The notes beneath the pieces were generated by a model. The model did not search any database. It was not told the DNA's origin and saw only the letters and a program-made list of their open reading frames with translations. Below are positions 1 through 12,800 of a stretch of 64,000 nucleotides of DNA, one piece after another. The translations under genes were made by a program, and so were the position numbers. The stretch is from Onthophagus taurus (taxonomy: Eukaryota; Arthropoda; Insecta; Coleoptera; Scarabaeidae): positions 2,170,001-2,234,000 of the forward strand of contig NW_027248941.1 in the NCBI RefSeq assembly GCF_036711975.1, in the 5' to 3' direction. The stretch's first letter is position 1, and the number at the start of each line of letters is the position of its first letter.

Positions 1-1829
1 TGCTAATCATGCTTCAACAAACTATTTTTAATTAATTTATTATAAAAAAAGCGTCATAACTTCGTCAAACTTTATTTTGACAGAATGACCAACATAACTT
101 TTAAGTAATGCTACCAACATAAATTTACTCATTGACGTAAAACTAACATTTTCATATAACCTAAAAATGTCAAAAAAGATGCTAATTTAAAAATTCCTGG
201 AAGCCGTATTTATAGAAATTAAGGAATGAATTTTATTTTAAATTAAAGCTCAAAGCTTTCTCTTTAATATGATGTATAATAATTGTTGGGTTGGAAAAAT
301 ATTGAGAAAAGAAATGTTGAAATAAAACTTACATTTTCGTATAACCTAAAAGTGTCAAAAAAGATGTTAATTTAAAAATTCCTGGAAGCCGTATTTATTG
401 AAATTAAGGAATGAAACTTATTCTAAATTAAAGCTCAAAGCTTTTTCTTTAAAATGATGTATAACTATTTTTTTAACTCTTCCAATTCTTGAACAACAAC
501 TTGTTGGATTTAATAATAACGTTGGATTTAAATTAGCTCCAATTTTGATACATTTTCCTCAAAAAATTAATTTTTGTGTTTACATTTTCCCCAATTTTTA
601 GGTTATGTTGTTTTTTCCCAATGTTATTACTTATTAAAGACTTTGTTATGGTTCTAACCCCACTAAAGACGTTAATTATACACTTTAACACAATTTATTA
701 TTAACTATGTTGTTAATTCTGCTTCAACAGATTAATTTTAATGAATTTATTATAAAAAAAAGCGTCATAACCTCGTCAAAGTTTATTTTGACAGAACTAC
801 CAACATAACTTTTAAGTAAAGTTACCAACATAAATTTATTCATTGACGTTTATTTAACCTCAAAATTAATTTTGAACGTTTTTAACCCTAATTTATTAAT
901 ATTTAAGTTTTAAAAGTATTAAAATGCATTAAATTAACTCATTTTTATCAAAAAATAAGTCTCAAATATATGCAGGCGTTTGTAGGAAGCCGTTGAGAGA
1001 ATCTAACTCTTCCGATTCTCGAACAACATTGTGTTGGATTAAATAATATCGTTAGATTTCCTTGTTTGAGATAATTTTAATTAAATTACCTCCAATTTTG
1101 ATACATTTTCCTCAAAAAATTAATTTTTGTGTTTACATTTTCCCCCATTTTTAGGTTATGTTGTTTTTTTCCCAATGTTATTACTTATTACAGACTTCGT
1201 TATGGTTCTAATCCCACTAACGACGTTAATTATACACTTTAACACAATTTATTATTAACTTTGTTGTTAATACTGCATCACCAGATTGTTTTTAATGAAT
1301 TTATCATAAAAAAAGCGTTACAATCTGTCATTCTGAACAAACTTCAACTTTTAAAACTTGAAGTTAGCGGCAAATTAAAAAATATAACACGAATTGGAAT
1401 CAATACTTTTTAAATTAAAAGAATGATACTGGTAATAATTGTTATTGCTGTTTCTCATCATTCCCACTATTAATAATAAAATTGTTAGTTTAATTAAATA
1501 ATTTCAGTGTAGACGCTAATGCCATCTTACGGTAGGATTCGACCCCATTTTTAGGTTATGTTGTTTCTTCCCAATATTATTACTTATTAAAGACTTTGTT
1601 ACGGTTCTAACCCCTCCAAAGACGTTAAATATACACTTTACCACAATTTATTATTAACTTTATTGTTAATCCTGCTTCAACAAATTATTTTTTAATAAAT
1701 TTATTACAACAGTTTATTTTGACAGAATTACCAACATAATTTTTAAGTAATACTACCAACATAAATTTACTCATTGACGTTTTTTACTTAACCTCAAAAT
1801 TAATTTGAATTTAAAATCTTATTTAACAG
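1..1829. repeat. Repeat-rich intron of the ABCA gene
   Basis: No exon is visible here. A block that includes AGGTTATGTTGTTTTTT and an AAAGCGTCATAAC-type segment, with 'accaacata' motifs, appears near 1-130, 600-860, 1150-1320 and 1549-1790. A shorter ~90-bp block starting CCTGGAAGCC occurs at about 196 and 381. The copies are diverged and partly tandem. The region lies upstream of the first visible ABC-transporter exon, so it is read as intron. Confidence 0.6.
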
Positions 1830-2377
1830 GGAAAAAGAGGTGCGATTTTAACAACGCACTCAATGGAAGAAGCCGACGCTTTATGTTCGAGAGTTGGGAT
1901 AATGGTAAAAGGAGAATTACGGTAATTTAATTAATTACAATTAATTCAATTTTTTAACCTAAAAAATTTGTGGTTTTAGTTGTTTGGGGTCAACGCAACA
2001 CCTAAAAAATTTATACGGAGCCGGATACACCTTAGAGATTAAATTAAAAGCTTCAGATTCATCTCCTGGTCAAAAAGATCGGTTACAATCGGTGCAAAAT
2101 TTTGTGAATAACCTTTTCGTCGATGCGACCCTCGAGGAAAGTTTTGCGGACCGATTGGTGTTTAGCGTGCCCCAAAAAAGTGTTAAATCGCTCGCTAAGG
2201 CTTTTATGGAATTGGAGAGAGGTAAATTTCATCTTAGATTAATTTTATTTAGGAAATAATTTAAAATTTTTAGCTAAAATGGAGTTTGAAATCGAAGAGT
2301 ACAGTTTTAGCCAAACCACTTTAGAACAGGTTTTTCTAAAATTCGCCCAATACGATGAAGTGAACGAAGAGGAATAA
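1830..2377 (+). CDS. ABC transporter subfamily A, C-terminal exons (partial gene)
   Basis: Three exons, 1830-1921, 1980-2221 and 2274-2377, splice in phase at GT-AG sites and end with TAA. The first encodes [19 protein letters not shown], which holds the H-loop histidine and the following EEAD segment typical of the second nucleotide-binding domain of ABCA proteins, then VGIMVKGEL. The next exons give the usual ABCA tail: [20 protein letters not shown], a small mixed domain, and a closing [16 protein letters not shown] segment. ABCA proteins are full-length ATP-driven lipid transporters in membranes. The gene continues off the left edge, so Walker A, the signature motif and the membrane domains are not seen. 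An ABCA3-like assignment is likely but the paralogue cannot be fixed. AATAAA follows near 2386. Confidence 0.88.
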
Positions 2378-2768
2378 TTTTAAGTAATAAAATTAATTAA
2401 AATAAAAATTTATATCGATATTTATAATTTTTTCTAGTCGAAATTATAGAAATGTTGAAATCTGTTGAGATTCTAATTGTGCTTGGTTAATTTTGTTTTA
2501 GCTTAAACGGGTAAATTTAGCTCGGGTGGTTTTTGCTAAGCACCGTTTTAAGCACGTTGTTCGCTACGATTCATTTTAAAAAGGAAATCAAAAATAAAAA
2601 TAACCAAAAACGTTTTTTGTTCTGCAATGGCTGTGTTTATATCTTAATTTAATTTCCGTTACCACTTGAGCTTTATAAAAATTTCTTTTTAAATAAAAAA
2701 ATTAATTTAATTTAACTTTTTTTATTATTTAAAGTCCCTTACAAATTAAAACACCCCTTTAAATACAA
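2378..2768. other. Convergent intergenic gap, ABCA / RpL17
   Basis: This holds the 3' untranslated ends of the ABCA gene (+) and RpL17 (-). AATAAA occurs on + near 2386 and on - near 2723. Nothing else is recognised. Confidence 0.6.
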
Positions 2769-3305
2769 TTAAACAGCTGTTTTAACCCTCTTCGTGGTCT
2801 TCTCGGTGGTCTTTTTAGTTTTTGCAGCATTCGCTGGGGCCACTTCACCTTCGTGTAACCATAACTCAACGTGACACGGCGAAGACATGTACGGATTAAT
2901 CCTACCGTGAGCTCTGTAAGTTCTCCTTCTCAAACACGGGGCACGATTTACTTGGATATGCTCAACAACTAAGCGATCAACATCCAATCCGGAATAATCC
3001 GCGTTACTTTCTGCGTTACGCAAAAGCTGGAGTAAAAATTCAGCTGATTTTTTCGGCCAACGACCTTGAGTTGTACCCCATTGTTTAGCTTGGGCGCATC
3101 TCCCAACGCCCCCGTTAAAACGACGGAATGGGACGCATTCTTTTTGACCAATTACGTTCTTTAAATACGCAACGGCGCGTTTTAACGGCATCTTTTTGAT
3201 TGCATTTGCGGTTTCCGCGGTGTTCTTGAAGTGAACGCGGAGATTCGAGCCCCTCGCTTTGCAGGATTTCGCCGGAGTATCTGGTTCTCGAGCGTATCTA
3301 CCCAT
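2769..3305 (-). CDS. RpL17: 60S ribosomal protein L17 (uL22)
   Basis: A single uninterrupted coding exon of 178 residues starts [20 protein letters not shown] and runs through the uL22 fold. Landmarks are [15 protein letters not shown], the [20 protein letters not shown] segment that lines the peptide exit tunnel, and [13 protein letters not shown] near the end, followed by a lysine/threonine-rich tail. Length agrees with the family (about 180). It is a structural protein of the large cytosolic ribosomal subunit. A short 5' UTR exon (about 3401-3436) appears to be joined across a 75-bp intron (3326-3400) just upstream of the ATG. The gene is head to head with COMMD3 and convergent with the ABCA gene. 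Confidence 0.97.
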   Translation of the reverse strand: MGRYAREPDTPAKSCKARGSNLRVHFKNTAETANAIKKMPLKRAVAYLKNVIGQKECVPFRRFNGGVGRCAQAKQWGTTQGRWPKKSAEFLLQLLRNAESNADYSGLDVDRLVVEHIQVNRAPCLRRRTYRAHGRINPYMSSPCHVELWLHEGEVAPANAAKTKKTTEKTTKRVKTAV

Positions 3306-3400
3306 TTTTTATTACTTGATTATGACTAAAATCGTGGAAAATATGCGAAATTAGCGCTTAAACGGTCAAAATTGATTAAAAATGCGATATTTATACTCAC

Positions 3401-3436
3401 CAACGTCAACACAGCAATGTGACGAACAGAAAAGAG
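3401..3436 (-). promoter_or_regulatory. RpL17 5' UTR exon with TOP/TCT-type start
   Basis: On the minus strand the sequence reads CTCTTTTCTGTTCGTCAC and then reaches a donor GTGAGT at 3400. A pyrimidine tract of this kind is the TCT/TOP initiator used by animal ribosomal-protein genes for coordinated transcription and growth-controlled translation. The exact start nucleotide is inferred. Confidence 0.55.
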
Positions 3437-3696
3437 GTTAACTTCCCGTTAGTACCAACTTAACAAATCTATTTCCGTTTATTTAATTGCGACATCTATT
3501 GATTATAATTTAAAACGTTAAATTTTATTTTATAACAAAAAAATTATTAAATTATGTTTATTAATATATAATTTAACGAAATAATTAAGCTCAAAACATA
3601 AAATAAATTAATTATTTCTAAAACTTAATTTAAAATGACCTTGACATAAACGTCAAAATTTCTTTTTGAGGTTAACAAGTATTTTTATTAAGAAAA

Positions 3697-4398
3697 ATGA
3701 TTTTAAGCGAAGATTTAAAGAAATCTTTGTCGCTTTCAAACAATATTAACACAATAAACGATCAGGTTTATAAAAATCTCGTTGAAATTTGTTTCAACGA
3801 ACTTTGCAGGGTCACAGACGTTCCAAGTAACTCAACACTTAATTAGAAATAAACTTAATTAAAACAACTTCTTTTTTAGATATAAGTAGCTTAAACATAT
3901 CAAAACCCGATGTAGCTAAAGAAATTCACGCTGCCTTTTTAACTTTAATAGCAAAAGCAGCTCGAAATGATCTCCGATCGGATACTCTCATTAATATCCT
4001 TTCTAACGAATGCGGATTTAGCTCAAATCGCGCTAAATATTTATCCGATTTGTATGAAAAGAACCGGATTAAGTTACAAATTATTTTAGGAAACATTGGG
4101 ACTCATTTACCCAACATCGTTGATGTTAAATGGAAAATGGATTTTGTTGTTAAAGTATTAATCAATTCATCATTAATTAATTAAATTATAATAACTTTTG
4201 TTGTAGTCGAGTGATGTAAGATTACAGGAAGGACCCATTTTTAGTATTAATTTAATCACTGAGACTTGGGATAAAGAATCGGAATCAAATAAACGAGATT
4301 CGATCGATTTTTTATGCACAACCCAAGAATTGCAAGATTTAGTTTATAAGTTATTAGAGGTGATGAGACATTGTATTAAAATTGGAAATGAACGATAA
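3697..4398 (+). CDS. COMMD3: COMM domain-containing protein 3
   Basis: Exons 3697-3826, 3880-4154 and 4207-4398 splice in phase to 198 residues (human COMMD3 is about 195). The protein has an N-terminal helical domain, then LGNIGTHLPNIVDVKWKMDF and a C-terminal COMM domain with FLCTTQELQDLVYKL, matching the family's conserved pattern of tryptophan and a Q-L-Q-D-L-V stretch. COMMD proteins form the ring-shaped Commander complex with CCDC22/CCDC93, which sorts cargo from endosomes. The ATG lies about 260 bp from the RpL17 5' exon, so the two may share a promoter. AATAAA begins three bases after the stop, and the next gene starts 76 bp downstream. Confidence 0.93.
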
Positions 4399-4474
4399 AA
4401 ATAAATTTAAAAAAAATTAACCCCACTTTTTTAATCAACATAACCTCACTTTTCAAATCAAACAAGATTAAAAG

Positions 4475-5056
4475 ATGGCATTTTCGAGCAATTTTAACCG
4501 ATTTTTCCCACAATTACAGCGAATTAAACATTATTCAACTTCAATTTCACCAATTTTAACGAACCGGAACCCGAGAAATTTAGAAAAACTTCGAATCGGT
4601 TATAAACCGGATGGATATCATGTCGATAAAAAGGGGCGAAATTTCTGGCACAAGTAACTCGATTACACACCTCTCAATTAATTGTAATAATTATTTAATT
4701 TTAGATTGGAAATTTCGGTTAATCGGAGACATATAACAGCAACAATATCTCATTTCACAAACGGAGTCGTTTTAAAAGCCACCACTAAAGAATGGGCTTT
4801 ACAAAAACAGCTTTATAGCCTCACTGATTACTCAGCTTACGTTAATTTAGCCCGAGTTTTAGCTCAACGATGCTTGGAGTGTGGAATAATCGAGTTTTAT
4901 TGCGATTACGAGCCGAGGGATAATCAGGAGAAATTAGCGGGGTTTTTAAAGACTTTGAGTGATAACGGGGTCGTTTTAAAAGAGCCGGATCAATATAAAC
5001 CCAGTAAACCATGGGATCAACACCGACCAGAAAAACCTTGGGAAATCAACGAATAA
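4475..5056 (+). CDS. mRpL18: Mitochondrial ribosomal protein L18 (uL18m)
   Basis: Two exons, 4475-4653 and 4705-5056, give 176 residues (human MRPL18 is 180). After a short basic N-terminus suitable for mitochondrial import come TNRNPRNLE, then FWHKLEI across the splice, ATTKEWALQKQLYS, and ARVLAQRCLECGI, and a late GVVLKEP. These match uL18m, which sits at the 5S-rRNA position of the mitochondrial large subunit and in vertebrates is linked to 5S/tRNA binding. It lies 76 bp downstream of COMMD3 on the same strand and is convergent with UQCR10, the stops being only 65 bp apart. Confidence 0.93.
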
Positions 5057-5121
5057 AAAAATTAGTTTGAAATAAATTTTATTATAAATAACTACATTCT
5101 TTTTAATTTAACTAAAACATC

Positions 5122-5365
5122 TCATTGGGAATAATTATCTTTAATATCTTTCCATAATTTCTGCAACAAAATGATTTATTAATTCGGATTAAAAAAAATT
5201 TTTAGGTTATGTTATGTAACGTACCCCTTTATTGATCGAATTAAATATGGATTCGGCGCCTAAATCGAGCGTTCTTTCGAAGAAAAACGCCCCAACAACG
5301 GCCACAGCCACCAAAGTGGAGGTCCTTTTAAAAATCGAGTTATAAAGAGTCGATTGGAAACTCAT
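5122..5365 (-). CDS. ox: Cytochrome bc1 complex subunit 9 (UQCR10/oxen)
   Basis: Two exons, 5225-5365 and 5122-5160 (a 39-nt last exon), give 59 residues. The N-terminal part LYNSIFKRTSTLVAVAV, a single membrane helix ending AFFFERTLD, and the tail INKGKLWKDIKDNYSQ are the hallmark of Drosophila oxen and human UQCR10, a small inner-membrane subunit of respiratory complex III. Splice phase is 0 and the acceptor is TTGTTGCAG. Both this gene and mRpL18 use AATAAA signals inside the 65-bp gap between their stops. Confidence 0.93.
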
Positions 5366-6886
5366 TTTTCGGCTTTTCCACGAAAATTAATTTGACAGAT
5401 GGAAATGTCAAAAAATTATTTGGTTAAATTTAGTTTCGTTTAATTCTTAGGTTGGTAACGAATTGGTGCGTTTTTACACAGAATATACACATTTCATTTG
5501 TATTCAAATCATGATTTATAAATGATTTTGATTAAAAACATTAATTTTAATTAAATTTCTTTTAATTCAACTTGTTTAAACATAAATTTAAAAATGAAAT
5601 AAAATTTCTCTATTTTCCCCTCCAAAACGAAACGAACCTTGAGGTTATGTCACTATTCTTGTTGTTATAATATCTTTAATCTTTTTAGAATGCATAATTA
5701 ACGAAAAAATTGATTCAAAAAGATGGAAATTGATATTTAAGGCATTTATTAACCCATTCCCTTAATTAATTGTTTATCTATAAGAAAAATCATAAAAAAT
5801 TTCGGGGTTATGTCAAACGTCATATTGACAAATAAATATGTATTGATAATAATCGTTTTTAATGATTTTCGTTTTTAATTTTAATTATTTCACAAATTAA
5901 AATAAATTTTAATTATATTTCTTTTAATTTAACCCATTTAAACATAAATTTAAAAATAAAATAAAATTTCCCTAATTTCCCCCACAAAGGAAACGAACAT
6001 TGAGGTTATGTCACTATTCTTGTTGTTATAATATTTTTAATCTTTTTAGAATGCATAATTAACGTAAAGATTGATTCAAAAAGATGGAAATTGATATTTA
6101 AGGCATTATAAGAAGGTATTTATTAACCCATTCCCTAAATTAATTGTTTATTTAAAATAAAAATCATAAAAAATGTCGAGGTTATGTCAAACGTCACTTT
6201 AACAAATTGACGTTTACAATAAAATAATATTTTTTAATGTTTTTCGTTTTTAATTTTAATTATTTCATTAATAAAAATAAATTGTAATTAAATTTCTTTT
6301 AGTTCAACCCAATTAAACATAAATTTAAAAATAAAATAAAATTCCCCGAAAACGAAACGAACATTGAGGTTATGTCATAATTCTTGTTTCTTGTTGTTAT
6401 AAAAGCTATGTTTAAATGAAATAATGAATTTTTTGCTTAATTATCACTAGGTAATTGTTATTAATTCGTTTATTTACGTTAATTTAATGTAAAAATTCAA
6501 TATGAAAGGAAAAACGAAAAAATAGATTCCTTTTTTTTTAAACCAATTCCTCCTTTTGGTAGGTGGCACTTATTAACGATTTAATTAGAATTAAATCAAA
6601 TTAAGGTAATTATTAATTAATTTATTTATTTTTAATGGTATAAAATTATTTATTTATTATTTTTAATTTATTTATTTTTATAATAATTAAAAAAATTTTA
6701 GATGGCGCTGCTTGTTCGTAATGAAACGAGTTACCAACAAAATGAAGTTAGTAACGCACAAACTTCACGATGGTCAATCAGTAAATAGTGAATCGGTTGA
6801 CGTTTCGCCATCAAATAAAAGTTTTTTCGCCTTTTTTCAAAAAAATCGGACGTGTAAAATGTGATTGAAAAGCGATCGGTGTGAAA
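5366..6886. repeat. Intergenic region with a ~360-bp tandem repeat
   Basis: A block containing GGTTATGTCACTATTCTTG followed by TTGTTATAAT recurs at about 5643, 6004 and 6367, giving a period of about 361-364 bp and two and a half diverged copies between about 5440 and 6420. The rest, up to the USP32 start, is AT-rich with poly-A/T runs and the AGATGGCGC site at 6700. No gene is seen. Confidence 0.7.
6700..6708 (+). promoter_or_regulatory. AGATGGCGC motif upstream of USP32
   Basis: The sequence TTTTAGATGGCGCTGC matches the core of the CTCF recognition motif (AGRKGGCGC). It lies about 187 bp upstream of the USP32 ATG. Binding is not shown; the call rests on motif shape and on recurrence of the same 8-mer at other intergenic sites in the window. 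Confidence 0.35.
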
Positions 6887-9800
6887 ATGGGTGCGAAAGA
6901 CTCTAAACGGAGCTGTCTCAGCTACGAGGAGGCCCAGAAACGAAGTGAGTACCCTCCAGCACCTCTCCCCCTTGTCGAGAGCGCAAAATAAACGCAGGAA
7001 AAAAGATTTGGATCGTAACTTAACGTATTTTTTTTGCGATTCAAACGATTTCCTATCATGTGACGGAAATAAAATGATTTGGAAACGTTGTTTTTGTGTC
7101 GTCGTTTTGTTCTCGCATTGGGTAATTGTGTGTCATCCAATTATGGATAATAAGATTACAATTAAATTATTGATAACGTAAAAGTTAAGTAAAAAAATGA
7201 AATCAAAACAAAACCGAGTCGGAATTTAAAGCCCCCTTTTCGATTTTGAATGAAGTTAATAACCGAATTGAGTCAAAGAAAGTAAGTTTGAGTGAATTAA
7301 AAATTCGATTACGTAAAAACATGTCGTTTTTCCTTTTTAATGTTGGGTTTTGTGTTTTTTTTTCTTTTTGTTTTTGTTGTCTCATTAACGCGTACGACCT
7401 TGGCGCATATTTTCGCATAACTCCAAGACTTCTTTCGATTTATTTCCATTTTTTATTATTTACTTATTGTTTTAATGATTTTTCTTTGAACAAACATTAA
7501 TTTGAGTCGTTTTGACGTCATTTTAATTAAGAAAAACTTTGTGAATCATTGTTATGCTATTTTTATGGCGTTTTAAATTATTTATTTTTACTTTTTTTTA
7601 TTAAAATTTCTTTTTTTTTAGAGCAAGGCGAAAATAAACCGTAATCTTATCGCAAAATAATGAATTTAAGCAAATAATGTGGGACTATATAATGTTTACC
7701 TGGCGTGAATTTCAATTAACAACTCTCTGACGTCATCTAAATAATGTTGATTTTATCAAATATTCGATTTGAATCAAAACGTTTTTATTTGGGATTATTT
7801 TAAGCGTAGTAATCTAAAGATTTCGATGTTTTACGCCACTTTATTTTGATCCTAATCTTTTCAATTCATGGATATTAATTTTTTTTTGGATTTTTTAGTG
7901 TCCGATCCTGAATATAAGAGGGTTTGCGAAGCGTTTAAACGATTGTCTGGGGGAGGCACCCTCCTCAGCCGACAAGCGTTTATCCAAAACGTTCTTGGAG
8001 AAGGAGTCCCCGTCACGATAGCCGAGGCTCTTTACAACGCCTGTGGAGGGACAATTCGAGGAATCGGACTAAGGGATCTCATCTGCGGATTAGTTCTCCT
8101 CACGAAAGGAACACAAGAAGAAAAAATCAAGTAATAATCAATCAGTACCAACCCAACCCAAAAATAAAACCAAATTTTGAGGTTTTTGATAATTTCGGTT
8201 ATAACTTATTAGTTATGAGTGATGGAGAATTACTTTTTAAACAAAAAACGTTTAGGATTAACTCATAAAACGTATTTAATAAAGATATGTACTCCATCAA
8301 GCAGTATTACCAACCCAATTTAAGAAACATTGAAATTTTGACGTTTTCAACAATTTTCTTTTATAACTTAATAATTATAACTGATGGAAAGAAATGTTTT
8401 GCATAAAAAAGGTTTAGAATTAATCCATAAAACGTATCCAATAAGTTATTTTACTCCATCAATCAGTATTACCAACCCAGTCTAAGTAAAATAGAAATTT
8501 TGACGTTTTCAACAATTTTCTTTTATAATTTGTTAATTATAAATGATGGAAAGAAACATTTCATATAAAAAAGGTTTATAATTAACCCATAAAGCATATG
8601 CAACAAGTTATTTTAACCCATCGATCAGTTAGTACCAACCCAACCCAAAAATAAAACTAAATTTTGGGGTTTTTGACGATTTTCAGTTATAACTTATTAA
8701 TTATAAATGATGGAGAATTACTTTTCAAACAAAAAACGTTTAGAATTAACTCATAAAACGTATTGAATAAAGATATTTACTCCATCAATCAGTATTACCA
8801 ACCCAACCTAAGTAAATTAGAAATTTTGACGTTTTCAAGAATTTTTATATAACTTAATAATTATAACTGATGGGGAGCAATGTTTCGTACAAAAAAGGTT
8901 TAGAATTAACTCAAAAAGCATATGCAATAAGTTATTTTAATCCACCAATCAGTACTACCAACCTAACCTAAGTAAAATAGAAATTTTGACGTTTTCAACA
9001 ATTTTCTTTCATAATTTGTTAATTATAAATGATGGATAGAAACGTTTCATACAAAAAATGTTTATCATTAACCCATAAAACATATCCAATAAGGTATTTT
9101 AATCCATTGATCGGTAGTACCAACCCAACGCAAAAATAAAACTAAATTTTGGGGTTTTTGATCATTTTCGGATATAACTTATTAATTATAAATGATGGAG
9201 AATTACTTTTCAAACAAAAAACGTTTAGAATGAACTCATAAAACGTATTGAATAAAGATATTTACTCCATCAATCAGTATTACCAACCCAACCTAAGTAA
9301 AATAGAAATTTTGACGTTTTCAACAATTTTCTTTTATAACTTAATAATTATAAGTGATGGAAAGAAATGTTTTATACAAAAAAGGTTTAGAATTAACCCA
9401 TAAAACATATGGATAAGTTATTTTAATTCTTCAATCAGCAGTACTAACTCAACCCAAAAATAAAACCAAATTTTAAGGTTTTTGAAGATTTTTGATTATA
9501 ATTAATGAATGATGTCTTGTTTTATGTCAAATTTGACATTTCTAGACATTTTAATATCAAGAAATATTTTATTACTAGTATTTTTGACATTTAAACTGTC
9601 AGATTTGACATTTTAATATCAAGAAATTTGTTATTTCCAGAACTTTTGACATTTAATCTATCAAATATGACATATTTTCAAATTTTATAATCAGAAAATC
9701 TTTTCTCTTTAAAATTTTTGACATTAAACTGTCAAAGTTGACATTTTTATATCAAAAAATTTATTATTTACAGATTTTTGACATTTAAACTGTCAAATAT

Positions 9801-12800
9801 GACATATTTTCTAATTTTATAATCAAAAAATCCTTTTGCTTTAAAATGTTTTACATTTAACTGTCAAATTCGACATTTCTAGACATTTTGACATGAAGAA
9901 ATCTTTTATTACTAGTATTTTTGAGATTTAAACTGTCAAATTTGACATTTTAATATCAAAAAATTTATTATTTCCAGAACTTTTGACATTTAAACTGTCA
10001 AGTATGACATTTTCAAATTTTAAAATCAGAAAATTTTTTCCTTTAACAATTTTACCTTAATGAGTCATATTTGATGCTTCTAGACATTTTAATATCAAAA
10101 TAGATATTTTCTTCATCAATTATACTCTGTTTTTAAACCAGGACGAGTATTTTAAATTTGTCACCAGATTGACCTTGCACGTGATTGGTTGAATGCGAGG
10201 AAGGTTCACACACAGGCAATTTTGATTTTGAATTTGAAGGTTAGGTAATTGATAAATCTGACTTTCGCGTTTACTCCTCCTGGTTTAAAAACAGAGTATA
10301 GTTCTAGTGTAAGTGTTAGTTCTAGTTTTAATTGTTATTCAGCGCTAAGTTGTATATTTTTAAGTTTCGGATTTAACCCTGTGTCTTCAGACGCTGAATG
10401 TTAGGTAAGGTTAGTTTTGTTTACAAACATTAATTATACCATGAAGTATTCTTTGCAATTAGTAATGGCAATTATAGCGTGAAGTTTTCTTTTGTAATGT
10501 CAATTATAGCGTGAACGAATGTTCAGTAAGGTTAGTTTTGTTTACAAACATTAATTATACCATGAAGTATTCTTTGGCAATTAGTAATGGCAATTATACC
10601 GTGAAGTTTTCTTTTGTAATGTTAATTATAGCGTGAAGGAATGTTAGGTAAGGTTAGTTTTGTTTACAAACATTAATTATACCATGAAGTTTTCTTTGGC
10701 AATTAGTAATGGCAATTATAGCGTGAAGTTTTCTTTTGTAATGTTAATTATAGCGTGAAGGAATGTTAGGTAAGGTTAGTTTTGTTTACAAACATTAATT
10801 ATACCTTGAAGTTTTCTTTGGCAAAGAGTATTACCAACCCAGCCGAAGTAAAATAGAAATTTTGACGTTATCAACAATTTTCTTTTATAACTTAATAATT
10901 ATAACTGATGGAAAAAAATGTTTCGTACAGAAATATTTAGAATTACCTCATAAAACATATCCAATAAGTTATTTTAATCCACCCATCATAGTACCAACCC
11001 AACCTAAAAACAAAACCAAATTTTGAGGTTTTTAACAATTTTCGGTTATAACTTATTAATTATGCATGATAGAGAATTACTTTTTAAACAAAAAATGTTT
11101 AGAATTAACCCATAGAACGTATCGAATAAAGATATTTACTCCATCAATCAGTCCTACCAATCCAACTTAAGAAAAATAAAAATTTTGACGTTTTCATCAA
11201 TTTTCTCCTATAATTCATTAATTATAACTGATGAAAAACAATTTTTCGTACAAAAAAGGTTTATAATTAACCCATAAAACATATCCAATAAGTTATTTTA
11301 ATCCACCCAATCAGTAGTACCAACCAACCCAAAAACAAAACCAAATTTTGAGGTTTTTGACAATTTTCGGTTATAACTTATTAATAATGATTGATGGAGA
11401 ATTACTTTTTAAACAAAAAACGTTAAGAATTAACTCATAAAACGTATTGAATAAAGATATTTACTTCACCAATCAGTATTACCAACCCAACCTAAGTAAA
11501 TTAGAAATTTTGACGTTTTCAACAATTTTCTTTTATAACTTAATAATTATAAGTGATGGAAAGAAATGTTTTATACAAAAAAGGTTTAGAATTAACCCAT
11601 AAAACTTATCCAATAAGTTATTTTAATTCTTCAATCAGCAGTACTAACTCAACCCAAAAATAAAACCAAATTTTAAAGTTTTTGACGATTTTTGATTATA
11701 ATTAATGAATGATGTCTTGTTTTATGTCAAATTTGACATTTCTAGACATTTTAATATCAAGAAATCTTTTATTACTAGTATTTTTGACATTTTAAATTGT
11801 CAGATTTGGCATTTTAATATCAAGAAATTTGTTATTTCCAGAACTTTTGACATTTAATCTATCAAATATGACATATTTTCAAATTTTATAATCAGAAAAT
11901 CTTTTTCCTTTAAAATTTTTGACATTAAACTGTCAAATTTGACATTCTAGATATTTTAGTATCAAGACATCTTTTATTTCTTATGTTTTTAACATTTAAA
12001 CTGTCAAATATGACATTTTAATATAAAAAAATTTATTATTTACAGATTTTTGACATTTAATCTGTCAAATATGACATATTTTCTAATTTTATAATCAAAA
12101 AAATCTTTTTCCTTTAAAATGTTTGACATTTAACTGTCAAATTCGACATTTCTAGACATTTTGATATGAAGAAATCTTTTATTACTAGTATTTTTGAGAT
12201 TTAAACTGTCAAATTTTACACTTTAATATCAAGAAATTTATTATTTCCAGATCTTTTGACGCTTAAACTGTCAAATTTGATATTTCTTGTCAGTTTAATA
12301 TCAAGAATCTGTTATTTCTAAAATTTTTGACATTTAAACTGTCAATAATTACTGTCAAATTTATTTGTTATAAGAAAATTACTTTTCTATTTATTGCTTT
12401 CTCCTTTATACAACTCAAATCTCATTGAATATTGAAACGATCATAACAAATCAATTTTTTTTAACAGACCAGATTTTAAAAGCCTAATTTTGGGGTATTT
12501 GACGATTTTCAGTTATAACTTATTAATTATGAATGATGGGGAATTACTTTTTAAGCAAAAAACGTTTAGATTTAACTCATAAAACATACTGAATAAAGAT
12601 ATTTACACCATCAATCAGTACTACCAACCCAAATTAAGAAAAATAGAAACGTTGACGTTTCCAACAATTTTCTTTTATAACTTAATAATTATAACTGAAG
12701 GAAAAAAATGTTTCATTCAAAAAGGTTTAGAATTAACTCATAAAACATATCCAATAAGCTATTTTAATCCATCGATCAGTAGTACCAACTCAATCCAAAA

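Noticed and set aside
6891-7500. Several 60-96 codon frames just after USP32 exon 1
   Set aside because: They lie in intron 1 or in shifted frames over exon 1; composition is intronic.
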